Source of the DNA: Streptomyces sp. NBC_01142
GTDB taxonomy: Bacteria > Actinomycetota > Actinomycetes > Streptomycetales > Streptomycetaceae
Assembly: GCF_026341125.1 (NCBI RefSeq)
Contig: NZ_JAPEOR010000002.1
Span: 1,612,001-1,676,000, forward strand
Length of the DNA: 64,000 nucleotides
Direction of reading: 5' to 3'
Shown: positions 36,628 to 45,725 of the stretch, one piece after another
How the letters are laid out: every line of letters begins with the position of its first letter
Numbering within the stretch: position 1 is the first letter of the stretch
Program-made: the position numbers and the translations under genes
The notes under the pieces: generated by a model
Told to the model about the DNA's origin: nothing
Seen by the model: the letters and a program-made list of their open reading frames with translations, nothing else
Database searches by the model: none

Positions 36628-38139
36628 ATGACCTCGCAGCAGACCCTCATGAAGGAAGGCGGACAGCCCGGAACACCCGGGAACCCGCAGCCCTCCGGCG
36701 GTCTCCAGGCCGGACTCAAGAACCGCCATCTTTCCATGATCGCCATTGGCGGTGTGATCGGGGCCGGCCTGTTCGTCGGTTCCTCCGGTGGTATCGCCAA
36801 GGCCGGCCCCGCCATCCTGATCTCCTACGCGCTCGTCGGCGCTCTGGTCGTCTTCGTGATGCGCATGCTCGGCGAGATGGCCGCGGCCAGCCCGAACTCG
36901 GGCTCCTTCTCCGCATACGCCGACCGCGCGCTCGGCCGCTGGGCAGGCTTCTCGATCGGCTGGCTGTACTGGTTCTTCTGGGTTGTCGTGCTGGCCGTGG
37001 AAGCCACGGCCGGTGCGGTGATCCTGGAGGGCTGGGTCCCCTCGGTGCCGCAGTGGGCCTGGGCACTGATCGTGATGGTCGTGCTGACCGCCACCAACCT
37101 GGCCTCCGTCTCGTCCTACGGCGAGTTCGAGTTCTGGTTCGCGGGCATCAAGGTCGTCGCCATCGGCGCCTTCGTGGTGATCGGTCTGCTGGCCGTCTTC
37201 GGTGTGCTGCCGGGCTCCGACAACCCGGGTGCGGGCTTCGCCCACCTCACCGACGCCGGCGGATTCCTGCCGAACGGTGCGGGCGCCATCCTCACCGGTG
37301 TGCTGATGGTCGTCTTCTCCTTCATGGGCAGCGAGATCGTCACGCTGGCCGCCGGTGAGTCCGAGGACCCGCGGCGCGCGGTCACCAAGGCCACCAACAG
37401 CGTGATCTGGCGGATCGGTGTCTTCTACCTGGGCTCGATCTTCGTCGTCCTGACCCTGCTGCCGTGGAACGACAAGTCGATCGTGGACAAGGGCTCCTAC
37501 GTCGCGGCCCTCGACTCCATCGGCATCGCGCACGCCGGCCAGATCATGAACGTCATCGTGCTGACGGCCGTCCTGTCCTGCCTCAACTCGGGCCTCTACA
37601 CCGCCTCCCGCATGGCCTTCTCGCTGGGCCAGCGCGGTGACGCGCCGAAGGCGTTCGCCAAGGTCAACGCCAAGGGTGTGCCGGCCGTCGCCATTTTGGC
37701 CTCCGTGGTCTTCGGGTTCGTCGCCGTCTACTTCAACTACGCGTTCAAGGACACGGTCTTCACCTTCCTGCTGAACTCCTCGGGTGCGGTGGCGCTGTTC
37801 GTCTGGCTGGTGATCTGCTTCACCCAGCTGCGGATGCGCGGAATCCTGATGCGCGAGGTGCCGGAGAAGGTGACGGTGAAGATGTGGCTCTTCCCGTACC
37901 TCACCTGGGCGACCGCGGCGATGATCACCTTCGTCCTGGTCTACATGCTCTTCGACGACGCCAACCGCGAGGTCGTGCTGCTGTCGCTGCTGGTCGCTGC
38001 GCTCGTGATCACCGTCGGCGTGGTGCTCGACCGCGTACGGAAGGCCTCCGGCGAGTCCGCTCCGGATGCAGTCGCCGACGGCGCTGCCGACTCCGGCGAC
38101 GGCCAGAGCGATGTGAGCGACTCGGTCAGCGTGTCGTAA
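36628..38139 (+). CDS. APC-family amino acid permease (first of three paralogues)
   Basis: 503 aa from the ATG at 36628 with AAGGA ahead; the open frame extends upstream but has no site. It has twelve transmembrane helices. The APC signature (LSMIAIGGVIGAGLFVGSSG) opens helix 1, and helix 3 region EFEFWFAGIKVVAI is typical of the amino-acid transporter (AAT) group (GABA/aromatic/asparagine permeases). The hydrophilic C-terminus (about 470-503) is Ser/Asp-rich. The substrate cannot be told. It is close in sequence to 40443-41828 and 41950-43386. Confidence 0.9.
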   Translation: MTSQQTLMKEGGQPGTPGNPQPSGGLQAGLKNRHLSMIAIGGVIGAGLFVGSSGGIAKAGPAILISYALVGALVVFVMRMLGEMAAASPNSGSFSAYADRALGRWAGFSIGWLYWFFWVVVLAVEATAGAVILEGWVPSVPQWAWALIVMVVLTATNLASVSSYGEFEFWFAGIKVVAIGAFVVIGLLAVFGVLPGSDNPGAGFAHLTDAGGFLPNGAGAILTGVLMVVFSFMGSEIVTLAAGESEDPRRAVTKATNSVIWRIGVFYLGSIFVVLTLLPWNDKSIVDKGSYVAALDSIGIAHAGQIMNVIVLTAVLSCLNSGLYTASRMAFSLGQRGDAPKAFAKVNAKGVPAVAILASVVFGFVAVYFNYAFKDTVFTFLLNSSGAVALFVWLVICFTQLRMRGILMREVPEKVTVKMWLFPYLTWATAAMITFVLVYMLFDDANREVVLLSLLVAALVITVGVVLDRVRKASGESAPDAVADGAADSGDGQSDVSDSVSVS

Positions 38140-38182
38140 CCCGTCGGGCCGACGGCGACTCCGTGTCGTCCGTCGCGCGACA

Positions 38183-38205
38183 AACCTGACGGCAGATGTC
38201 AGGTT
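38183..38205. promoter_or_regulatory. Palindrome before the FAD oxidase gene
   Basis: AACCTGAC (38183-38190) and GTCAGGTT (38198-38205) are a perfect 8-bp inverted repeat with 7-bp spacer, shaped like an operator of a TetR- or GntR-type repressor. It could also end the permease transcript. Confidence 0.45.
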
Positions 38206-38208
38206 ATC

Positions 38209-38258
38209 GAGGGAGGCTCTCCGTGAAGCCCAACGTGGACGAACGGAGAGCCTCCCTC
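38209..38258. repeat. 16-bp inverted repeat covering the translation start zone
   Basis: Bases 38209-38224 are the exact reverse complement of 38243-38258, with an 18-nt loop; the right arm ends directly before the ATG at 38259. Both possible ribosome sites (GGGAGG in the left arm, GGAGAG in the right arm) would be buried in the stem, so translation may be controlled by this structure. Confidence 0.8.
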
Positions 38259-39596
38259 ATGCTTGCCCCCGCCAAGACCACCTTCCGCCCCGGTGACGCC
38301 GGGTACGCGGACGAACTGGCCGGTTTCCAGACCGGTTTCACCCAGCGTCCGGCGCTGATCGTCGGCGCCACGGACGCCGAGGAGGTGCGCGCGGCCGTCG
38401 CGTACGCCGCCGAGCGCGGGCTGACGGTCGGCGTCCGCGCCACCGGGCACGGACTGCCCGGCTCCGCCGAGGGCGGGGTGCTGATCAGTACGCAGCGGAT
38501 GGACGGCGTACGCGTCGACGCCGGAGCGCGCACGGTGCGCGTGGAGGCGGGCGTGCGCTGGGGGCAGGTCGTGGCGGCCGCGGCCGAGCACGGCCTGGCC
38601 CCGCTGAACGGCTCGGCGCCCGGTGTGGGCGTGGTCGCGTACACGCTCGGCGGCGGACTGGGCATCCTGGCAAGAGAGTTCGGGTACGCCGCAGACCATG
38701 TGCGCGCCCTGGACGTGGTCACCGCGGACGCCGAGCTGCGGCACGTCACCCCCGACAGCGACCCGGATCTGTTCTGGGCGCTGCTGGGCGGCGGCCACAA
38801 CTTCGGGGTGGTGACGGCGCTGGAGATGGACCTGGTGCCGGTGGCCCGGCTGTACGGCGGGTCGCTCCTCTTCGGCGCGGAGCTGGTCGAGAAGGCCGTG
38901 GGCACCTATCTGGAGTGGACGGCCGATCTGCCGGACGAGGTGACCTCGTCGATGGCCATGGTGCAGTTCCCGGATCTGCCGATGGTTCCGGAGCTCCTGC
39001 GCGGGCGCTACACGGCCTCGATCCGGGTGGCGTACACCGGGGACGCTGCGGAGGGGGAACGGCTGGTGGCGCCGCTGCGGGCGATCGGGCCCACGCTCGG
39101 GGACTCGCTGCGGGAGATGCCGTACACCGACAGCCACACCATCCACAGCGACCCGGACTTCCCGCACGCCTACTACGGGGACAGTGCGGTACTGCGCGAT
39201 CTGGATGTCCGCTCGGCGCGTCAGGTGCTGGCGCTGACCGGCCCCGACGCACCGGCGATGACCGTGGTGCAGATCAACCATCTGGGCGGGGCACTGGCGC
39301 GGGACCCCCAGACCCCGAACGCGGTGCCGTTCCGCGACGCGCGCTGTCTGGTGCGGCTGCTGAACCCGCTGGACGGCACGGAGAGGGAGACGGTCCACGC
39401 CCTGCACGGACAGGTCTTCGGGGTGCTTCGGCCGCTGACCATGGGCCGCGCGCTCAACTTCGCCTTCGGCGCCGGGGACCGTACGCAGGGGCTGTACGAC
39501 CCCGAAACGCTGAAGAGGCTCGCCGGGCTCAAGTCCCTCTACGATCCGGCGAACCTCTTCAGGCAGAACTACAACATCAGCCCCGGCGGCCGATGA
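38259..39596 (+). CDS. FAD-binding oxidoreductase (BBE/PCMH type)
   Basis: 445 aa from ATG 38259 (MLAPAKTTF); an alternative GTG at 38223 (VKPNVDERR) has a GGGAGG site and would add 12 residues. The PCMH-type FAD domain is seen in VGVRATGHGLPGSAEGGV and the GVGVVAYTLGGGLGILAREFG loop. There is no twin-arginine or signal peptide. The C-terminal berberine-bridge-like end is YDPANLFRQNYNISP. The flavin His of bicovalent enzymes is present (GHGLP) but the Cys partner is not evident, so attachment is probably monocovalent. The substrate is unknown. The 3' end overlaps bioY by 20 bp. Confidence 0.88.
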   Translation: MLAPAKTTFRPGDAGYADELAGFQTGFTQRPALIVGATDAEEVRAAVAYAAERGLTVGVRATGHGLPGSAEGGVLISTQRMDGVRVDAGARTVRVEAGVRWGQVVAAAAEHGLAPLNGSAPGVGVVAYTLGGGLGILAREFGYAADHVRALDVVTADAELRHVTPDSDPDLFWALLGGGHNFGVVTALEMDLVPVARLYGGSLLFGAELVEKAVGTYLEWTADLPDEVTSSMAMVQFPDLPMVPELLRGRYTASIRVAYTGDAAEGERLVAPLRAIGPTLGDSLREMPYTDSHTIHSDPDFPHAYYGDSAVLRDLDVRSARQVLALTGPDAPAMTVVQINHLGGALARDPQTPNAVPFRDARCLVRLLNPLDGTERETVHALHGQVFGVLRPLTMGRALNFAFGAGDRTQGLYDPETLKRLAGLKSLYDPANLFRQNYNISPGGR

Positions 39597-40170
39597 GCTT
39601 CCAGGCGGTGGGCAGCGCGCCCATCGCCAGGGCCGCCTTCAGGGCGTCGCCGATGAGGAAGGGCACCAGGCCGGCGGCGATCGCGGCGCTGAACGACATA
39701 CCGGTGGCCAGGGCCAGGTAGGGGACGCCGACCGCGTAGATGATCACCGAGCCGAGCACCATGGCGCCTGCGGTGCGCAGCATGGAGCGGTCGGCGCCGC
39801 GGCGCGCGAGGGCGCCGACCACCGTGGCCGCGAGCAGCATGCCGAGGATGTAGCCGAAGGACGGCATCGCATAGCCGGAAGCGCCCTCAGCGAACCACGG
39901 CATGCCCGCCATGCCGACCAGGGCGTACAGCGCGAGGGAGAGGAAGCCGCGGCGGGCGCCGAGCGCGGTGCCGACGAGGAGCGCGGCGAAGGTCTGGCCG
40001 GAGACCGGAACCGGGGAGCCGGGGACCGGGACGGCGATCTGGGCCGCTATGCCGGTGAGCGCGGCGCCTCCGACGACGAGTGCCGTGTCCACTGCGTTCT
40101 TCGCACGGGATGCGGGCAGCAGGTCCGCGAGGACCGCTCCGGGGCGTGAGGTGACGGAAGCAGTGCTCAT
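39577..40170 (-). CDS. bioY: BioY biotin transporter S component
   Basis: 197 aa with six transmembrane helices. Family pattern: VPVPGSPVPVSGQTFAALL in the first loop and GPxxGY-like stretch as MPSFGYILGMLLAA; the GTALGARRGFLSLALYALVG segment is typical. It captures biotin for an ECF transporter; no ECF ATPase (bioM) or T component (bioN) is nearby, so it either works alone or shares a general ECF module. Its stop lies inside the end of the FAD oxidase gene. Confidence 0.93.
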   Translation of the reverse strand: MSTASVTSRPGAVLADLLPASRAKNAVDTALVVGGAALTGIAAQIAVPVPGSPVPVSGQTFAALLVGTALGARRGFLSLALYALVGMAGMPWFAEGASGYAMPSFGYILGMLLAATVVGALARRGADRSMLRTAGAMVLGSVIIYAVGVPYLALATGMSFSAAIAAGLVPFLIGDALKAALAMGALPTAWKLIGRRG

Positions 40171-40257
40171 CGGGACTCCGCAAGGGTGGGGGAAGGTGAG
40201 GGCAGGCAGGGACAGGCTGACGGTAGCCCACGGAGATCACTCGATCACCAGCAGCCG

Positions 40258-40288
40258 CCCACAAAGCGGGGGTTGACCGCTTGGTGGG
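40258..40288. promoter_or_regulatory. Inverted repeat in the bioY/permease divergent region
   Basis: CCCACAAAGCGG (40258-40269) and CCGCTTGGTGGG (40277-40288) form a 12-bp inverted repeat with one mismatch and a 7-nt spacer, 88 bp upstream of bioY and 155 bp upstream of the permease. It may be an operator for either gene. The rest of the 272-bp gap shows nothing definite. Confidence 0.4.
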
Positions 40289-40442
40289 GTTCGGACAAAC
40301 GACGTGCCGACGCCACTGGATCACGTGACGCTCGTCACTGAGGCGGTGGGCGAGAGGGCCGCTTTTGCAGCGAGAGCGGGGGCTCGGCGAGACTGTAGGT
40401 TCCCCATAACTCATCCAGAGTGATCCGAGAGCTACTTACGCC

Positions 40443-41828
40443 ATGCACGACGTGTCACCCACGCCCCTGGCCACTGAGGCCGAGCCCCTTGCCCACGGGC
40501 TCAAACAGCGTCATCTGACCATGCTGGGACTGGGCGGGGTGATCGGCGCCGGACTCTTCGTGGGTTCGGGCGCGGGCATCGCCGTCGCCGGGCCCGGCAT
40601 CGTCCTCTCCTATCTGATCGCGGGCGCGATCGCGATGCTGGTGATGCGGATGCTCGGCGAGATGTCCGCCGCGATGCCGGCCTCGGGAGCCTTCTCGGTG
40701 CACGCGGAGCGGGCGCTGGGCCGCTGGGCCGGGTTCAGCGTGGGCTGGCTGTACTGGTTCCTGCTCGTGGTCGTTCTGGCGGTGGAGGCGACGGCCGCGG
40801 CCGCCATCGCCCACGGCTGGGCGCCCGCCGTGCCCCAGTGGACCTGGGTGCTGGTCTTCATGGTGGTCTTCACCGTCGCCAACCTCGCCGCGGTGAAGAA
40901 CTTCGGCGAGTTCGAGTTCTGGTTCGCGGCGCTGAAGGTCGGCGCGATCGTGCTGTTCCTCGCGCTCGGCACGCTGGCTGTCTTCGGACTGCTCCCGGAC
41001 ACGGACCCGGTGGGCTTCACGCATCTCGTCGGCGACGGCGGCTTCCTGCCCAACGGCTGGGAGGGCGTCGTCTCCGGCGTCCTCGCGGTGGTCTTCGCCT
41101 TCGGCGGCCTGGAGGTCGTCACGATCGCCGCCGCGGAGACCGACGATCCGGCCCGCGCGGTCGGGCGCGCCGTACGCAGCGCCGTCTTCCGCATCCTCTT
41201 CTTCTATGTCGGCTCGATGCTGGTCATCGTGACACTGCTGCCGTGGACGGCACAGCAGGCGGGGCTCAGCCCGTATGTCACTGTCCTGGACTCGATCGGC
41301 GTGCCGCGGGCCGGCCAGATCATGAGCATCGTCGTGTTCGTTGCGCTGCTGTCGGCACTCAACGCCAATCTGTACGGCGCCTCCCGGATGGTCTTCTCGC
41401 TCGCCGAGCGCGGCGAGGCCCCGCGCGGCCTGCTGAAGGTCTCGGGCGGCGGTGTGCCGCGCCGGGCGGTCCTCGCCTCGGTCGCCTTCGGCTTCGTCTC
41501 CGTACTGCTCAATCTCAAGTGGCCGGATTCCGTCTTCCTTTACATGCTCAACTCGGTCGGCGCGGTACTGCTGTTCGTCTGGGCGCTGATCGCCGTCTCG
41601 CAGCTGCGCCTGCGCCGCCGGATCGAGCGCGAGGCCCCCGAGAAGCTGACCCTGAAGATGTGGGCCTTCCCCTGGCTGACGTGGGCGGCGCTGGCCGCCA
41701 TGGCTGCCGTGCTGGTACTGATGCTGACCGATGACGCGGCGCGTGGGCAGGTCCTGTGGTCGGGTGGGGCGACCGCGGCGGTTCTGCTGATCGCGGGAGT
41801 ACGGGAGTTGCGTGTGGGGCGGATGTGA
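40443..41828 (+). CDS. APC-family amino acid permease (second paralogue)
   Basis: 461 aa, twelve predicted transmembrane helices. Helix 1 carries LTMLGLGGVIGAGLFVGSGA and the conserved EFEFWFAALKVGAI follows helix 4. The ribosome site is weak (GAGAGC well upstream), so the ATG at 40443 is the likely but not certain start. It lacks the acidic tail of the first paralogue. Substrate unknown, probably an amino acid or GABA. It is followed 121 bp later by the third paralogue in the same direction. Confidence 0.9.
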   Translation: MHDVSPTPLATEAEPLAHGLKQRHLTMLGLGGVIGAGLFVGSGAGIAVAGPGIVLSYLIAGAIAMLVMRMLGEMSAAMPASGAFSVHAERALGRWAGFSVGWLYWFLLVVVLAVEATAAAAIAHGWAPAVPQWTWVLVFMVVFTVANLAAVKNFGEFEFWFAALKVGAIVLFLALGTLAVFGLLPDTDPVGFTHLVGDGGFLPNGWEGVVSGVLAVVFAFGGLEVVTIAAAETDDPARAVGRAVRSAVFRILFFYVGSMLVIVTLLPWTAQQAGLSPYVTVLDSIGVPRAGQIMSIVVFVALLSALNANLYGASRMVFSLAERGEAPRGLLKVSGGGVPRRAVLASVAFGFVSVLLNLKWPDSVFLYMLNSVGAVLLFVWALIAVSQLRLRRRIEREAPEKLTLKMWAFPWLTWAALAAMAAVLVLMLTDDAARGQVLWSGGATAAVLLIAGVRELRVGRM

Positions 41829-41949
41829 GGGTGTGTTCACCATGTGTGAGCATCGTGCCCGTATAGCGGACATCCGTTCCGTGTAAGCGGTACACGCCCC
41901 CAGACTGTGGTCCGCTCCCCCGTCTCAGCTACTGAACAAGGGCATGCAC

Positions 41950-43386
41950 ATGTCTCGGACTTCCGCGCCCGCGCCCGTCGACCGCCCGGTCGGCACAGCG
42001 CTCTCGCACGGACTCAAGCAACGCCATCTGTCGATGATCGCCCTCGGCGGTGTCATCGGCGCCGGCCTCTTCGTGGGCTCCGGCGCGGGCATCGCCGCGG
42101 CCGGTCCGTCCATCGTCATCGCCTATGCGGTATCCGGGCTGCTCGTCATGCTCGTGATGCGCATGCTCGGCGAGATGTCGGCTGCGAACCCGGCCTCCGG
42201 CTCGTTCTCGGTGCACGCCGAGCGGGCGATCGGCCCGTGGGCGGGCTTCACGGCGGGCTGGTCCTTCTGGGTGCTCCTGTCCGTCGCAGTCGGCCTCGAG
42301 GGCATCGGCGCGGCGAAGATCGTCAGCGGTTGGCTGCCCGGCACCCCGGAATGGGCCTGGGTCGCCCTCTTCATGCTGGTGTTCTGCGGCACCAACCTGG
42401 CCGCGGTGAAGAACTTCGGCGAGTTCGAGTTCTGGTTCGCGGCCCTCAAGGTCGGCGCGATCTCGCTCTTCCTGATCATCGGCGGCCTCGCGATCCTCGG
42501 CATCCTGCCCGGCACGGAGGCCCCCGGCACCGCCAACCTCACCGGCGACGGCGGCTTCCTGCCGAACGGCTCGGAGGGCCTGGTCATCGGTCTGCTCGCG
42601 TCCGTGTTCGCGTACGGCGGTCTGGAGACGGTCACCATCGCCGCCGCCGAGTCCGAGCACCCCGTCGAGGGAGTGGCCAAGTCCGTGCGCACCGCGATGT
42701 GGCGCATCGCTCTCTTCTACATCGGTTCCATGGCGGTCATCGTCACGCTGGTGCCGTGGGACGACCCGGACGTCGCCAACCCCGACAAGGGCCCGTACGT
42801 CACCGCGCTGAACCACCTCGACATCCCGGGTGCGGGCATCGCGATGCAGATCGTGGTGCTGGTCGCCCTGCTCTCCGCGATGAACGCCAACATCTACGGC
42901 GCTTCCCGCATGGCGTACTCACTGATCGCCCGCGGCCAGGGCCCGAAGGCGATCGGCCGGGTCTCCGGCGGGGTGCCGCGCATCGCCGTGCTCGTGTCCT
43001 CGGTCTTCGGATTCCTGTGCGTGCTGCTCAGCTACTGGCGTCCCGACGACGTCTTCCCCTGGCTGCTGAACATGATCGGCGCGGTGATCCTCGTCGTGTG
43101 GCTGTTCATCGCCGTCTCCCAGCTGTTGCTGCGCCGCCGCACCGAGCGCGAGGCGCCGGAGAAGCTGGTCGTGAAGATGTGGCTGTACCCGGTGCTGACC
43201 TGGGTCGCCATCGCGGGCATGCTGGGCATCTTCGTCCTCATGCTCCGCGAGCCCGGCACCCGCGACCAGTTGCTCGCCACCGGTGTGATGACCCTGGTGC
43301 TGGCCGTGACGGGCTTCATCCTGCAGAAGAACCGCAAGCCGGCTCAGGAACCGACGGCTACGGCTGCGGAGCGCACGGAAGGTTGA
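41950..43386 (+). CDS. APC-family amino acid permease (third paralogue)
   Basis: 478 aa from ATG 41950, spaced correctly from AAGGG; ATG 41944 (MHMSRTS) touches it and is less likely. It contains LSMIALGGVIGAGLFVGSGA and EFEFWFAALKVGAISL. Between helices 7 and 8 it has an Asp-rich insertion (VPWDDPDVANPDKGP) that the second paralogue lacks. The gene ends by overlapping the convergent histidine phosphatase by 29 bp. Proximity suggests the pair arose by local duplication, followed by divergence. Confidence 0.9.
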   Translation: MSRTSAPAPVDRPVGTALSHGLKQRHLSMIALGGVIGAGLFVGSGAGIAAAGPSIVIAYAVSGLLVMLVMRMLGEMSAANPASGSFSVHAERAIGPWAGFTAGWSFWVLLSVAVGLEGIGAAKIVSGWLPGTPEWAWVALFMLVFCGTNLAAVKNFGEFEFWFAALKVGAISLFLIIGGLAILGILPGTEAPGTANLTGDGGFLPNGSEGLVIGLLASVFAYGGLETVTIAAAESEHPVEGVAKSVRTAMWRIALFYIGSMAVIVTLVPWDDPDVANPDKGPYVTALNHLDIPGAGIAMQIVVLVALLSAMNANIYGASRMAYSLIARGQGPKAIGRVSGGVPRIAVLVSSVFGFLCVLLSYWRPDDVFPWLLNMIGAVILVVWLFIAVSQLLLRRRTEREAPEKLVVKMWLYPVLTWVAIAGMLGIFVLMLREPGTRDQLLATGVMTLVLAVTGFILQKNRKPAQEPTATAAERTEG

Positions 43387-43990
43387 GCGACAGCAGCGCC
43401 GCCCGGCGGCCGCCCTCGCTGAGCCGCAGCTCGCTCACCGCGGTGTTGCGCAATTGCGGGAAGACCCTGCGGTAGTCGCCGAGCGGGATGCCCAGCAGCT
43501 CGCAGAGCACCAGTCTCAGCAGCGTGTTGTGGGCGACCACCAGCACCCGCTCCCCCTCGTGGGCCGCCGCGATGCGGCGCAACGCAGAAGACCCCCGGGC
43601 CGCCGCGGCCCGGGGGTCCTCCGCGTCCGGGAAGGGGTTCGCCGCCGGGTCCGCGCGGAAGGCCGCCGCCCGCTGCGGATCCTCGGCCTCGAACTCGGCG
43701 AGGGTGCGGCCCTCGACGACCCCGAAGTCGCATTCGCGCAGCTCGTGTTCGCGGTGCGGTACGAGACCCAGCCCGCGGCAGGCGGGCTCGGCGCTCTCGA
43801 TCGCACGGGAGACCGTGGAGGTCCAGATCGCATCGACGGGGTGCCGGGCCGCCCACATGCCCAGCCGGTGGGCCTGGCGGCGGCCTTCGTCGGTGAGCGC
43901 GACGTCGCTCACCCCGGCGTAGCGGTTCTCCGCGTGCCAGACCGTCTGTCCGTGCCGGGCCAGCAGCAGAGTCGTGCTCCTCGTGGTCAT
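43358..43990 (-). CDS. Histidine phosphatase family protein
   Basis: 210 aa from the ATG at 43988-43990 with AAAGGA ahead. The catalytic RHG motif is in LLLARHGQTVWHAENR near residue 13; the second His is in VLVVAHNTLLRLVL, with an Arg (TSTVSRAIESAE) and Glu (ECDFGVVEGRTL) completing the phosphate pocket. The fold is phosphoglycerate-mutase-like; related proteins act on sugar phosphates or adenosylcobalamin intermediates. A larger open frame upstream is an artefact. Confidence 0.92.
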   Translation of the reverse strand: MTTRSTTLLLARHGQTVWHAENRYAGVSDVALTDEGRRQAHRLGMWAARHPVDAIWTSTVSRAIESAEPACRGLGLVPHREHELRECDFGVVEGRTLAEFEAEDPQRAAAFRADPAANPFPDAEDPRAAAARGSSALRRIAAAHEGERVLVVAHNTLLRLVLCELLGIPLGDYRRVFPQLRNTAVSELRLSEGGRRAALLSLNLPCAPQP

Positions 43991-44230
43991 GTCGTCCTTT
44001 CGGTACGGGTGCGGGCGTGCGCGGCGACGGGCTCGGGCAGCCGGCCGCGCCGCTCCGGTTCGCCCACCATCGTCGGACACGACTCGGTGCGGGGGGTCTC
44101 GCGCGCAGCGCCTGGCGAGAGGCGTCGCACGCCCATCCATATATCGGCTCTCCCTGTGAACTTCTCACTCTGCACCGAGATTTTCCGCTGCGCGAGGGAT
44201 TGACGCCCAACTTCCGCTGTTCCAAGCTCT

Positions 44231-44257
44231 GTTAACCAGTCGACAGAACGTGTTAAC
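44231..44257. promoter_or_regulatory. Paired GTTAAC palindromes, likely operator of the sugar operon
   Basis: Two GTTAAC palindromes (44231-44236 and 44252-44257) lie exactly 21 bp apart, two helical turns, and 32 bp or more upstream of the lipoprotein ATG. A TTGACG at 44200-44205 may be the -35 element. The DeoR-type regulator of the operon is the natural candidate to bind both. Confidence 0.6.
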
Positions 44258-44288
44258 AACATCTCCGGCCGGACCGTGGAGGTCACGG

Positions 44289-45722
44289 ATGGACATGCTT
44301 CCCGCGGCACACTCACACGACCGGCGAAGGTTCCTCGCGCTCACCGCGGCCGTGTCGGCCGCCCCGCTGCTCACCGCCTGCGGCGCAGGTTTCAAAGACG
44401 GCGGCAAGCAGGGCGACGGCTCGGCGGCCGACGACGTCACCGGCTCCTTCGACTGGAAGCGGGCCGAGGGCAAGACCGTCAAGGCGCTGCTCAACAAGCA
44501 TCCGTACACCGACGCGCTGCTGGCGGACCTGAAGTCCTTCACCGAGAAGACCGGCATCAAGGTCGAGTACGACGTCTTCCCCGAGGACAACTACTTCGAC
44601 AAGCTCACCGTCGATCTGTCCAGCGGGCGCGCCTCGTACGACGTCTTCATGCTCGGCGCGTACATGGTCTGGCAGTACGGCCCGCCGGGCTGGCTGGAGG
44701 ACCTCGGCCCGTGGATGCGCAACTCCTCGGCCACCGGCGCCGACTGGGACCAGGCGGACTTCTTCCCCAATCTGCTGCAGGCCGACCAGTGGTCGCTGAA
44801 GGCGGGTGCGCCGCTGGGGCAGGGCGGCCAGTACGCGCTGCCGTGGGGCTGGGAGACCAATGTCGTCGCGTACAACACCGAGGTCTTCGCCAAGCTGGGC
44901 CTGAAGCCGGCCGAGACCTTCGACGAGCTGCGCGAGCTGGCCGGGACGATCAAGCGCAAGGCGCCGGGCGCGGGCTTCGACGGGATGTACGGGGTGGCGG
45001 TGCGCGGCTCGCGCAGCTGGGCCACCATCCATCCGGGCTTCATGACGATGTACGCGCGCAACGGACTCAAGGACTTCACCGTGGAGGACGGGAAGGTGAA
45101 GCCGGCGATGAATGCGCCGGAGGCCGTCGCCTTCACCCGGGACTGGGCGGAGATGGTGAAGAAGGGCGGGCCGCCGTCCTGGACGTCCTACACCTGGTAC
45201 CAGTGCTCCAGCGATCTGGGGGCGAAGAAGGCCGGGATGCTCTTCGACGCCGACACCGCCGCGTACTTCCAGGCGGTGAAGGGCGCCTCCCCGGCCTCGG
45301 GGAAGATCGCCTTCCATCCGGGGCCGAAGGGGCCGGGCGGTTCGCTCGCCACCAACATGTGGATCTGGTCGCTCGGCATGAACGCCAGGAGCAGGAAGAA
45401 GACGGCGGCCTGGCTGTTCCTGCAGTGGGCGACGGGCAAGGAGCATCTGCTCAAGGGCGCGGTGCAGCACCACCACATCGACCCGGTGCGGAAGTCGGTC
45501 AGCGAGGACGCCGCGTACAAGAACAAGATGAAGGCGATCCCGGGCTTCATCGAGACCTTCGAGACGGTCGTCGACCGGACGACGATCCAGTTCACGCCGC
45601 AGGAGCAGTTCTTCGACGCGACGACGAGCTGGGCGGCGGCGCTCCAGGAGATCTACGGCGGCAAGAACGCGAAGTCGGTGCTGAACGGACTGGCGGGCGA
45701 CCTGGCGTCGAAGGTGGGCTGA
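44289..45722 (+). CDS. Sugar/polyol ABC transporter solute-binding lipoprotein
   Basis: 477 aa from ATG 44289 behind GGAGG. Twin-arginine signal (HDRRRFLALTAAVS) ends in the lipobox LTAC, Cys31. The mature protein is a two-lobed cluster B binding protein with KTVKALLNKHPYTDALLADL and SSGRASYDVFMLGAYMVWQY; Trp/Tyr-rich stretches (SWTSYTWYQCSSD) suit a sugar or polyol ligand. It is the first gene of an eight-gene operon. GC content and codon use look like the surroundings, so if acquired it came from a related host. Confidence 0.92.
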   Translation: MDMLPAAHSHDRRRFLALTAAVSAAPLLTACGAGFKDGGKQGDGSAADDVTGSFDWKRAEGKTVKALLNKHPYTDALLADLKSFTEKTGIKVEYDVFPEDNYFDKLTVDLSSGRASYDVFMLGAYMVWQYGPPGWLEDLGPWMRNSSATGADWDQADFFPNLLQADQWSLKAGAPLGQGGQYALPWGWETNVVAYNTEVFAKLGLKPAETFDELRELAGTIKRKAPGAGFDGMYGVAVRGSRSWATIHPGFMTMYARNGLKDFTVEDGKVKPAMNAPEAVAFTRDWAEMVKKGGPPSWTSYTWYQCSSDLGAKKAGMLFDADTAAYFQAVKGASPASGKIAFHPGPKGPGGSLATNMWIWSLGMNARSRKKTAAWLFLQWATGKEHLLKGAVQHHHIDPVRKSVSEDAAYKNKMKAIPGFIETFETVVDRTTIQFTPQEQFFDATTSWAAALQEIYGGKNAKSVLNGLAGDLASKVG

Positions 45723-45725
45723 GAG

